From Planctomycetaceae bacterium (GTDB lineage Bacteria; Planctomycetota; Planctomycetia; Planctomycetales; Planctomycetaceae): a DNA stretch of 7,910 nucleotides. Numbering within the stretch: position 1 is the first letter of the stretch; the number at the start of each line of letters is the position of its first letter. A model generated the notes under the pieces. The model was not told the DNA's origin, did no database searches, and saw only the letters and a program-made list of their open reading frames with translations. Below, piece by piece: positions 1 through 6,576 of the stretch. Made by a program: the position numbers and the translations under genes. The DNA is taken from the NCBI GenBank assembly GCA_020426065.1, contig JAGQQT010000172.1:1-7910 (forward strand), read 5' to 3'.

Positions 1-950
1 GTCACAGTCACAAATCGGACTCCCGCTTCCACCAGGCGTCGAGCAACAATCAAACGCTCTGCCAGCCCTTTGGGATGATAACGGTTATCAGGCCCCTTCA
101 GTCCGACAACATCACGACCATACAGATTGAAAATGGATTCTGGCTCACCATCCAGCGTGAAGGCTGCCTGGGCTTTGGCAGAAGTCAGCAAGGTATGCGC
201 CTGCTGATAGAAGTCATCCATGGTGGCAACGGTATTGGGATCCACCTGGGAATCGCGAATTCGCTTTTCGATGATCTCGCGGGCAGCCAGACGACGATCG
301 AACTGCTCCTGTGAAACATTTCCCGGGATGGAGAAGTCTTTGACCCGATAGCCGCTTTGACCGGGATCGGCTCCCAGTTCAAAAGGACCAAAGGCACTGC
401 TCAGGAATCCTGTGCCACCGGCAAAGGCGTGCTTGTTGGGAATGGCTATGTAAGGGGGCAGCTCTCCCCTTTTGCCGAGTTCATGAGAGACGATCGAACC
501 CATCTGCGGATAATCGATCACCGTGGTTTGCGGATAGCCGGTGAAGAGGTGATAAGTCGCCAGACCATGATCGGGAACTCGTCCCACAATACTGCGAATG
601 ATCGTCAGCTTGTCGAGGACTTTGGCCGTCTCGGGAAAGTTGTCGCTCAACACATCTCCGGAGCGGGTTCTGGTCACTCCGAAAGAACCACGGATTTCGA
701 CCGGTGCTTCCGGTTTGGGATCGAAAGATTCCTGCTGCTGGAATCCGCCGGGCAGATGCAGCTGAATCACGCTCAGTGCTTTGGCCTGCTTCACACTGCC
801 TTCTGCCTGGGTGAACGCCGGACTATTTGCCGCTTCCAGCCGCATCATATCGCCCAGAGACAAGCCCAACGCTCCAATGAATCCGGCCTGTAATGCACTC
901 CGGCGAGTCATGCCCTGAAAACCGTTTCGCCATATTAAGTGGTTACTCAT
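1..950 (-). CDS. DUF1501 family exported protein, C-terminus cut by left window edge
   Basis: This is an open frame of 316 codons that runs off the left edge without a stop. The start chosen is the ATG at 948-950; an in-frame ATG at 909-911, residue 14, is the alternative. Residues 15-16 are a twin arginine (TRRSALQ) followed by a hydrophobic stretch to about residue 33, which resembles a Tat signal and suggests export. Residues 75-82 read ESFDPKPE, residues 110-120 [11 protein letters not shown], residues 127-140 [14 protein letters not shown], and the visible end (308-316) EAGVRFVTV. This series is typical of DUF1501 proteins, which are abundant in planctomycetes and usually over 400 residues long, so roughly the last quarter is missing here. 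The family is generally placed near the alkaline phosphatase/sulfatase fold, but its reaction is not established. It lies 70 bases downstream of the cytochrome/WD40 gene on the same strand, a common kind of pairing in this phylum. The family call is confident; the function is unknown. Confidence 0.9.
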   Translation of the reverse strand, partial: MSNHLIWRNGFQGMTRRSALQAGFIGALGLSLGDMMRLEAANSPAFTQAEGSVKQAKALSVIQLHLPGGFQQQESFDPKPEAPVEIRGSFGVTRTRSGDVLSDNFPETAKVLDKLTIIRSIVGRVPDHGLATYHLFTGYPQTTVIDYPQMGSIVSHELGKRGELPPYIAIPNKHAFAGGTGFLSSAFGPFELGADPGQSGYRVKDFSIPGNVSQEQFDRRLAAREIIEKRIRDSQVDPNTVATMDDFYQQAHTLLTSAKAQAAFTLDGEPESIFNLYGRDVVGLKGPDNRYHPKGLAERLIVARRLVEAGVRFVTV

Positions 951-1020
951 CAAATGATCCCATGTGAGAAGAATTTGGATGGATCTGAATTTCCGGTGTG
1001 CTGTCCAGTCTGATCAGGCC

Positions 1021-2433
1021 TCATTTGTTAATTTCCCAGAAACGGATCTGGCCCAGCGTATCCCCGCTGATTGCTTTGCGTCCATCATGCGAGATTGAAC
1101 AACTGATGGGAATCCCCTTTTCCAGCTGCCAGGATTGTCTGGCATTTCCGTCTGCATTCCACAGACGAACTGCACCATCCCGGCCCGTTGTAATCAGATT
1201 CCCGTCCTGATCAAAACGGCAACTCAGCACACCATTGGGAATCGTCCCGAAGATTCCCGGCGGCCGCTGAGGAGGATGAGCGTTGGTTTTGTTTACGGCG
1301 GGAAAGCCATCAGTGGTATCCCACCAGATGATGCTGCCATCATCTCCGGCTGAAGCCAGCAGTCGACTGTCAGCGCGCCAATCCAGCCCTTGGATGGCCG
1401 CTTTATGTTCGGGCAGATTCAACAGAATCCCACCGGCAGTGGCATCCCATAAATGCAGCCCGCCCGCTCGATCGCCTGTGGCCAGCCGCGATCCATCCGG
1501 GCTGAAGGCCAATGCCGTGATCCAATCTGTATGCTTTTCAATTTTGTATTTCAGCTGACCATCAGTTGTGGAGTAAACCTTCACCACGCGCCCGCTTCCT
1601 CCCAGAGCCACCAGTTGTTGATCCGGACTGAGATCCGCAGCCAGAACCACATCAATCTCATCTCCGATGACGGCCATTCGGTTTCCGGTTTGAACATCGA
1701 ACAAAACCACCTGGCCGGATTGCACAGGTCGACCTCCTGCCACCAGTAGAACGGCTCCATCACGGCTAAATCGAATCACATGAGGCTCCCCTTCCGGGTA
1801 GGCAATCTCCCCCAGCTTCTGACCCGTTTCCGTATTCCAGATCTGGATGTGGTTCTGACCGGCGGCTGCCAGCAACGGAGCCCAGGGACTGGTAGACATT
1901 GCCAGAATGGGCAGAGGCCGCTGTACTTCTGGAAGTTCAACGGTAGGGAGCTGCATGGGCATGGCCGGTTCTCCCTGCGGTTTTGCTCCAGCATTGGCAG
2001 AAGGAGTAAAAGTGAGATCACGACGTTCCACCATGGAAGCACTGCTGGCCGTTTCCTTCAAACCGGAATCAATCCACCTGGCGATCAGCGCAATTTTGTC
2101 TGCAGGGAGCGGCGGGCTATTGGGAGGCATTCGCAAATCAGCATCATCAGTACTGATGACCTGGAACAGAACACTCTGACTGGAACGTCCCGCTTCGACA
2201 ATTTTCCCCCCACTGCCTCCCCTCAGCAATGCGGGATAGGCCTGCAGGTTGAGATCCGCTTCCTGGTTATCCTCGCCGTGACACTTTAAACAATGCTGAC
2301 GGAGTATCGGCTTGATGTGTTCATTGAAATTGGGAGTTGTAATTTCCGTTTTCAAATCCTCGGCAGCAACCATCTCTCCGGCAAGTTGCCAGGCAACCAG
2401 TACACAGAAACAGGGCAGGATTGCAGAGCGCAT
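1021..2433 (-). CDS. Exported planctomycete-type cytochrome c domain fused to a seven-bladed WD40 propeller
   Basis: The protein has 470 residues from the preferred start at 2433. That start gives a classic signal peptide: Arg2, a hydrophobic core at residues 4-18, and a likely cleavage after VAA at 22-24. The frame stays open upstream to 2670, with ATGs at 2499 and 2670, but the extra residues look non-secretory and no start has a clear Shine-Dalgarno site. Residues 36-124 form a planctomycete-type cytochrome c domain. C48-L-K-C51-H52 would bind haem covalently, and Met102 in RMPPNSPP is the likely distal ligand. A low-complexity linker at about 125-168 leads to a WD40 propeller. Seven strand-d ends are visible: IQIWNT, VVLFDV, VKVYST, LHLWDA, IIWWDT, VRLWNA and IRFWEI. 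Such proteins are predicted to act outside the cytoplasmic membrane, with the propeller as a docking platform; the redox partner is unknown. The DUF1501 gene follows in the same orientation. Confidence 0.88.
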   Translation of the reverse strand: MRSAILPCFCVLVAWQLAGEMVAAEDLKTEITTPNFNEHIKPILRQHCLKCHGEDNQEADLNLQAYPALLRGGSGGKIVEAGRSSQSVLFQVISTDDADLRMPPNSPPLPADKIALIARWIDSGLKETASSASMVERRDLTFTPSANAGAKPQGEPAMPMQLPTVELPEVQRPLPILAMSTSPWAPLLAAAGQNHIQIWNTETGQKLGEIAYPEGEPHVIRFSRDGAVLLVAGGRPVQSGQVVLFDVQTGNRMAVIGDEIDVVLAADLSPDQQLVALGGSGRVVKVYSTTDGQLKYKIEKHTDWITALAFSPDGSRLATGDRAGGLHLWDATAGGILLNLPEHKAAIQGLDWRADSRLLASAGDDGSIIWWDTTDGFPAVNKTNAHPPQRPPGIFGTIPNGVLSCRFDQDGNLITTGRDGAVRLWNADGNARQSWQLEKGIPISCSISHDGRKAISGDTLGQIRFWEINK

Positions 2434-2787
2434 CGGCAGGTCATTCCGGGGAGAACACAGGAGGCAGGTCAGATGCGGCCCGCGGCAGAACATTTTCATG
2501 CTCAGCAGTACTAGTCGCAAGCGTGCATTCTGGCATCTTTCCGTACGGTTCACAATAGCACGTATTGATGAATCACCCTGCTTACCAAAATCATCACAAC
2601 ACGCATTCTGTTGATAGAACTCACCAGCAACGGGTTCCACTTCTGCATCATTGTTGCCTAAGAGAATCATAATGTACTTGAGGAGTAAGGTGTCTGCCTC
2701 TTTCTGAGCGAAATCCCGACGAAAAGAGGCCTGACCAGTGAATTTAACCTAATGTTGATCATGGGCAAAAATGAGCCCAGCAGGAAT

Positions 2788-2814
2788 CTGTCGGCATGAG
2801 GATTCATTCGACAG
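2788..2814. repeat. Imperfect inverted repeat, possible hairpin or operator
   Basis: CTGTCG at 2788-2793 is the reverse complement of CGACAG at 2809-2814. Inside it, ATGA at 2796-2799 pairs with TCAT at 2804-2807 around the loop GGAT. Together these give ten base pairs interrupted by a small asymmetric internal loop. No T-run follows on either strand, so it is not a standard intrinsic terminator. It may be a regulator site or a leader structure, or chance. Confidence 0.35.
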
Positions 2815-2975
2815 GCAACACCTGCCCTGCTCCCCTCACAGTCAATTTCGTCTGTCTATTGATTTTCGAAATCCAGAATTAAAAACCAACCGACAAGATT
2901 CGCTGATCTCAGCACGCCGGTTCTTTTCTGGACCTTGATGAATACATCACAAACTCCACCCAAGGTTTTGGAGAC

Positions 2976-3001
2976 ACAGCCCGTTTGACCTCCTGGGCTG
3001 T
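2976..3001. repeat. 7-bp perfect inverted repeat upstream of the PAS kinase gene
   Basis: ACAGCCC at 2976-2982 and GGGCTGT at 2995-3001 are perfect reverse complements separated by 12 bases. It ends 68 bases before the preferred start of the first kinase gene and just upstream of a possible -10 box at 3019-3024. Dyads of this size near a promoter are often operators. A GC-rich stem could also form in the mRNA leader if transcription starts further upstream. There is no following T-tract, so a terminator is unlikely. Confidence 0.4.
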
Positions 3002-3056
3002 CTGCAATGGATTCTCTCTAGAATTTGCCACAGGACGAATCAACCAAGCGCGATCT

Positions 3057-3060
3057 GGAG
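3057..3060 (+). promoter_or_regulatory. Shine-Dalgarno GGAG for the PAS histidine kinase
   Basis: GGAG lies 9 bases before the ATG at 3070. The alternative in-frame TTG at 3025 has no such site, so this decides the start and trims 15 residues from the longest possible frame. Confidence 0.6.
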
Positions 3061-3069
3061 ATCGTCACC

Positions 3070-4434
3070 ATGTCTGAACATGTCAGTGAAGAAGAGAATG
3101 CGGCATTTGAACACTCCCAAGAGTTGATCCGCTGCCAGGACAGTGCTTACCTGGCAACTCATCAAACGGAGTGCAATTTAAGGGAACGTGAATCCAAGCT
3201 CAGCAAAATCATGGAGTCCATCATCGACCCCATGATCACCATTGACCCCTCTGGAGTCATTCAGGAAGCCAGCCTGTCATCGATGGAAGTGTTCGGCTGG
3301 GATGCCAGAGAACTGATTGGCAAGAATCTGCTCGTCCTGATTCCGGATGAGATGCATCCTGCATACTCCAACCTGCTGGCAATCATTCAGCAGAATGGAG
3401 AACTCCCGTTGCACAAGAAGGTACATGAAACATCTCTCAAGCGGATGGATGGTACCCTGGTGCCTTGCGAAGTCGTGGTGTGGAAAACCGTGATTCCGGG
3501 TCAGATACTGCCCTATTACACGGGAATCATTCGGGATATCTCGCGCCGGATTCAGGCCGAACAGGAACATCAGAAAACCTACAATCGACTTCTCGAAACA
3601 ACCCGTAAAGCCGGAATGGCAGAGATTGCCACGGGCGTACTACACAACGTGGGGAACGTGCTCAACAGTGTGAACGTCTCGGTCAACAGTCTTCAGGATC
3701 TGATTCGGAACAGTCAGATCTCCGGCCTGGAAAAAGCGACCGAAATGATTGCCCAGAATCGGGACAATCTCGGAGAGTTTTTCGAGAAAGACCGCAAAGG
3801 CATCATGCTGATCGATTTCCTCTGCAAACTGTCAGTGCAGCTCAAGCAGGAAAAATCGACCCTGCTGCAGGAATTGCGGGAGTTGTCTTCAAACGTCGAT
3901 CACATCAAGGAAATCGTCACGACACAACAGGCACATGCCAAAGTCTCTGGAACAACAGAAATCATCGAAGTGGTTGAAGTTGTTGAAAGTGCGATCAAGA
4001 CCATAGATGCCAGCCTGGCCAAGCATGGCATGAGGCTTTTCAGAGAATACCAGGACATTCCTTCAATCATTTCCGACAAACACAAGATCCTGCAGATTCT
4101 GGTCAACCTGATCGGTAACGCCAAGCATGCCATTGCAGACAGCTACAACGAAAACGGGGAAATCAGAATCACTCTGAGCGCACCCACCGATTCGAATGTG
4201 CGAATTGATGTAGAAGACAACGGTGTGGGTATCGTTGAGGAAAACATGAGCAAGATCTTCCGCCATGGGTTCACCACGAAAGAATCAGGGCACGGATTTG
4301 GTTTGCATAGTTGTTCTCTGGTCGCCAAAGAATTGGGAGGATCCCTGACTGCCTTCAGCGCCGGTCATGGCAAAGGGGCACGTTTCACATTAACCCTCCC
4401 AGTGATTAAAGAAGGGGAATTAGTATGTCAGTAG
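3070..4434 (+). CDS. Soluble PAS-domain sensor histidine kinase with HNVGN-type H-box
   Basis: This 454-residue cytoplasmic kinase should sense a signal through its PAS domain, autophosphorylate on histidine and pass the phosphoryl group to a receiver domain. Residues 1-38 are a polar leader with no membrane segment. Residues 40-160 form a PAS domain (FGWDARELIGKNLLVLIP at about 75-92, then a PAC-like end TGIIRDISRRIQAEQE). A short helix leads to the H-box GMAEIATGVLHNVGN, with His192 as the likely phosphorylation site. The HATPase domain shows an N-box NLIGNAKHA with Asn350, G1 DNGVGI at 383-388, an F-box FRHGFTTK at 397-404 and G2 GHGFGLH at 407-413. All key catalytic residues are present. 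The 158 residues between H192 and N350 are longer than in a standard HisKA kinase and suggest an extended helical hairpin. The gene has no receiver of its own and overlaps the next gene by 10 bases, so the downstream REC proteins are its natural partners. What the PAS domain senses cannot be read; no haem or flavin motif was recognised. Confidence 0.92.
   Translation: MSEHVSEEENAAFEHSQELIRCQDSAYLATHQTECNLRERESKLSKIMESIIDPMITIDPSGVIQEASLSSMEVFGWDARELIGKNLLVLIPDEMHPAYSNLLAIIQQNGELPLHKKVHETSLKRMDGTLVPCEVVVWKTVIPGQILPYYTGIIRDISRRIQAEQEHQKTYNRLLETTRKAGMAEIATGVLHNVGNVLNSVNVSVNSLQDLIRNSQISGLEKATEMIAQNRDNLGEFFEKDRKGIMLIDFLCKLSVQLKQEKSTLLQELRELSSNVDHIKEIVTTQQAHAKVSGTTEIIEVVEVVESAIKTIDASLAKHGMRLFREYQDIPSIISDKHKILQILVNLIGNAKHAIADSYNENGEIRITLSAPTDSNVRIDVEDNGVGIVEENMSKIFRHGFTTKESGHGFGLHSCSLVAKELGGSLTAFSAGHGKGARFTLTLPVIKEGELVCQ
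4412..4418 (+). promoter_or_regulatory. Shine-Dalgarno AAGGGGA inside the end of the PAS kinase gene
   Basis: A strong ribosome site sits 6 bases before the ATG at 4425, within the last codons of the upstream kinase. With the 10-base overlap ATGTCAGTAG, it supports translational coupling of the two kinases and confirms the downstream start. Confidence 0.75.
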
Positions 4435-5945
4435 CAGAGATTCTGGATGACACAGTCAGCACAAAAACTTACAGGCTGCTGGTTATCGATGATAATGAAG
4501 CCATTCACAACGACTTCAAAAAAATCTTCAAGAGAGATGACAGCGCATCGGAGCTGGACAACCTCGCCCTGGAACTGTTTGGGGATGATACCCAGACCCA
4601 GAAAGATGAGGTGATCTTTGAGATGGACCATGCACTGCAGGGTGAAGAAGGTTTTCACAAGGTTGTGGAATCTCTCAAGGAAGACAATCCTTACTCAATG
4701 GCTTTTGTAGACATGCGGATGCCACCTGGCTGGGATGGCCTGGAAACCATCAGCAAAATCTGGGAGGTCGATCCGGGACTGCATGTTGTTATCTGCACAG
4801 CCTATGCAGACTACTCCTGGCAGGAAATTTTTGATCGCCTGGGGCAGAGTGACCGCCTGCTCATTCTGAAAAAGCCTTTTGAAAATGCGGAAGTCTGCCA
4901 GATGGCTTCTGCCATGTGCGAAAAACGCCGGCTTTACATTTCAGACCGTCATCATATTGAGGAGATGGAACAGCTCGTCATCGAGCGGACAGCCGAAGTG
5001 ATGGAAGCCAAACTCGAAAGCGACAAAAAAGCCAACGACTTGCGAAAGGCCCTGAATGAACTCAAGCAGGTGCAATCCACGCTCCTGCACGCAGAAAAAC
5101 TGGCCTCCGTCGGACAACTGGCAGCTGGTATCGCCCATGAAATCAATACCCCCGTTCAGTTTGTAGGAGACAATATCCGGGCCTGTTCAGATATGTTTGA
5201 TGATGTCATGGCCATCATGAGCCAGTATCAGGCTCTGCTGCAGAAACTCGAAAACGATTCCCTGTTTCCGGAGGACACAAAGGCCATCCGGGATCTGGAG
5301 CAGAATTACGATCTGGAATACATCAGCGAAGAGGTTCCGCTCGCCACAACGCAAAGCCTGGAAGGTGTCGATCGGGTCCGCACAATTGTGAAGGCCATGA
5401 AAGATTTTTCCCACGGGGGAGCACTGGACGAGGCAACAAGCTTTGACCTGAATGAGGCATTGCAAAGCACATTGATCGTCGCCAGGAATGAGCTGAAATA
5501 CGTAGCGAATGTGGAAGCCGACCTGGGTGATGTCCCCTGTATCGAAGGCTATCCCAGTGAGTTGAACCAGGTTTTCCTGAACCTGTTCATCAACGCTGCC
5601 CATACGATTGAGGATAAGAAGCTGAACCATGGTGGGCCAGACATGGGCACCATTGTGGTTTCCACCAGGGTTGAAGGGGAAGAGGTAATGATTTCCATCC
5701 GGGACTCGGGTTGTGGAATCACAGAAGCTGTCAAGAAGAAGATGTTCGATCCCTTCTTCACCACCAAAGAGGTTGGAAAAGGAACCGGCCAGGGTTTGGC
5801 GATTACCCATAACATCGTCGTCAAAAAACATCAGGGACGAATTGAAGTCGACACGGTCCTGGGAGAAGGAACGACATTCCGTCTGTATCTCCCATTGTCG
5901 GTGAACCGTGGATGTCAATCAGAACCGAATCATGATGAGGAGTAG
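4425..5945 (+). CDS. Receiver-histidine kinase (REC-HisKA-HATPase) protein
   Basis: This 506-residue soluble protein has its receiver at the N-terminus and its kinase at the C-terminus, so phosphorylation of the receiver may control the kinase. REC spans about 16-155: acidic pair Asp22/Asp23, phosphoacceptor Asp96 in FVDMRMPPGWDG, Thr125 and Lys150 in KKPF. The gap between the acidic pair and Asp96 is 74 residues, about 30 more than usual, because of an insert rich in acidic residues (about 38-70). The same long form occurs in a known REC subfamily recognisable by MPPGWDG and ICTAYADYSW. Residues 175-225 are a probable coiled coil. The H-box EKLASVGQLAAGIAHEINTP carries His238. The ATPase domain shows Asn390 (NLFINAAHTI), Asp427 (DSGCGI), FDPFFTTK and GTGQGLA at 453-459. 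The motif SLEGVDRVRTIVKAMKDFSH is typical of this kinase group. Position between a receiver-less kinase and REC proteins suggests a relay role, receiving from one and donating to the others; this is inference. Confidence 0.93.
   Translation: MSVAEILDDTVSTKTYRLLVIDDNEAIHNDFKKIFKRDDSASELDNLALELFGDDTQTQKDEVIFEMDHALQGEEGFHKVVESLKEDNPYSMAFVDMRMPPGWDGLETISKIWEVDPGLHVVICTAYADYSWQEIFDRLGQSDRLLILKKPFENAEVCQMASAMCEKRRLYISDRHHIEEMEQLVIERTAEVMEAKLESDKKANDLRKALNELKQVQSTLLHAEKLASVGQLAAGIAHEINTPVQFVGDNIRACSDMFDDVMAIMSQYQALLQKLENDSLFPEDTKAIRDLEQNYDLEYISEEVPLATTQSLEGVDRVRTIVKAMKDFSHGGALDEATSFDLNEALQSTLIVARNELKYVANVEADLGDVPCIEGYPSELNQVFLNLFINAAHTIEDKKLNHGGPDMGTIVVSTRVEGEEVMISIRDSGCGITEAVKKKMFDPFFTTKEVGKGTGQGLAITHNIVVKKHQGRIEVDTVLGEGTTFRLYLPLSVNRGCQSEPNHDEE
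5937..5942 (+). promoter_or_regulatory. Shine-Dalgarno GAGGAG overlapping the end of the REC-kinase gene
   Basis: GAGGAG lies 9 bases before the ATG at 5952 and runs up to the stop codon (5943-5945) of the upstream gene. It fixes the start of the REC-only protein and suggests coupled translation. Confidence 0.7.
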
Positions 5946-5951
5946 GTAAGC

Positions 5952-6554
5952 ATGAAAGTAGAACGAAACCGGTTCAACAATGGTGCGAACCATCGAAAAA
6001 CAAGGCGAGTAATGTTTGTTGATGATGAAACATCAATACTGGATGGAATCCGGCGGGCACTGCACAAACACAAGGTCGACTGGCTGGTGTCCTTTGTCTG
6101 CAAAGGTGAGGCAGCCCTGGAAGCTCTCCGTGAGGAAAGATATGACGTGGTCGTGTCTGACTACCACATGCCAGGCATGAACGGAGCAGAACTGTTCCAT
6201 GAAATCAGGCAGTTCGATCCCCAAATCGTCCAGGTAATCCTGACTGGATCGACCAGAATGCCTGAAGAGATTGCCCGCAACCCGCAGATCCGGCTGTTGA
6301 CCAAACCCTGCTCCATTGAAAAGCTGGTTGAGGAAGTCAACAAGGCGCTCTTTTCCCGGGAATTCCTGGGACTTCAGTTCATTCATTCCATCAAGAACTC
6401 ATTCAAGGACCTCGACCACTTCCCTAATGTGCAAATCAATATCTCATCCGGACAAACTGAAAATCAGCCAGTTGGACAACCTAATGCCGAAGTAATTTGC
6501 GAAGATCTGGGCATCCATTACCGGATTCCTCTCGCAGTCGGCCATCATGCATGA
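5952..6554 (+). CDS. Single-receiver response regulator with unrecognised C-terminal tail
   Basis: This is a 200-residue response regulator. Residues 18-138 form a complete REC domain: FVDDE with Asp24/Asp25, phosphoacceptor Asp70 in VVSDYHMPGMNG, Thr98 in VILTGS and Lys118 in LLTKPC. Before it is a basic, polar 17-residue leader. After it, residues 140-200 match no output domain I know: about 20 residues that could be helical (LGLQFIHSIKNSFKDL), then a polar Q/N/S stretch and a hydrophobic end. There is no DNA-binding helix-turn-helix and no enzyme domain. The REC is of the same subtype as the next protein (FVDDExxILxGIRRxL), so the two probably arose by duplication. The gene begins 6 bases after the REC-kinase stop. 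It could act as a phosphate sink, a shuttle, or a regulator through its tail. The REC call is secure; the tail function is unknown. Confidence 0.88.
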   Translation: MKVERNRFNNGANHRKTRRVMFVDDETSILDGIRRALHKHKVDWLVSFVCKGEAALEALREERYDVVVSDYHMPGMNGAELFHEIRQFDPQIVQVILTGSTRMPEEIARNPQIRLLTKPCSIEKLVEEVNKALFSREFLGLQFIHSIKNSFKDLDHFPNVQINISSGQTENQPVGQPNAEVICEDLGIHYRIPLAVGHHA

Positions 6555-6576
6555 AGACCAGGAAAGCGAGAATCCT

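Larger units (their letters stand above)
2434..3069. other. Divergent intergenic region between the cytochrome/WD40 gene and the signalling cluster
   Basis: About 640 bases separate the two preferred start codons, and I see no convincing gene here. The leftward frame is open as far as 2670 but has no start with a Shine-Dalgarno site, so 2434-2670 is probably the 5' leader of the cytochrome gene. The rightward frame is open from a TTG at 3025, also without a ribosome site. The promoters of both transcription units should lie here. Candidate boxes are weak: TAGAAT at 3019-3024 would serve as a -10 box, but nothing good sits 16-18 bases upstream, and TTGACC at 2985-2990 is too far away to pair with it. 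An 8-base palindrome TTTCGAAA lies at 2864-2871. Two inverted repeats are listed separately. Confidence 0.6.

Noticed and set aside
357..893. Plus-strand open frame of 178 codons at the left end
   Set aside because: It is the antisense shadow of the DUF1501 gene, whose protein has recognisable family motifs throughout.
1780..2289. Plus-strand open frame of 169 codons
   Set aside because: It is antisense to the cytochrome/WD40 gene; the translation has no domain-like pattern.
2434..2670. N-terminal extension of the cytochrome/WD40 protein to ATG 2670
   Set aside because: The extra 79 residues would bury the signal peptide in the interior, and no ribosome site precedes ATG 2670 or 2499. The possibility of ATG 2499 is not fully excluded.
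2762..2778. TGGGC/GCCCA inverted repeat around an A-rich loop
   Set aside because: Five base pairs with an eight-base loop are easily expected by chance, and no T-run follows.
2985..3024. TTGACC and TAGAAT as a -35/-10 promoter pair
   Set aside because: The boxes are 28 bases apart, too far for a housekeeping promoter; TAGAAT alone is not enough.
3025..3069. TTG start 15 codons upstream for the PAS kinase
   Set aside because: No ribosome site precedes it, while ATG 3070 has GGAG at a proper distance.
5187..5918. Long minus-strand open frame (243 codons) opposite the REC-kinase
   Set aside because: It lies wholly antisense to a gene with clear kinase motifs, shows no recognisable domain and has the composition expected of a shadow frame.
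6547..6576. Upstream ATG for the REC-HDOD protein, overlapping the previous gene by 8 bases
   Set aside because: No Shine-Dalgarno precedes it, and the extra ten polar residues are not part of a REC domain. ATG 6577 fits better, but the earlier start remains possible.
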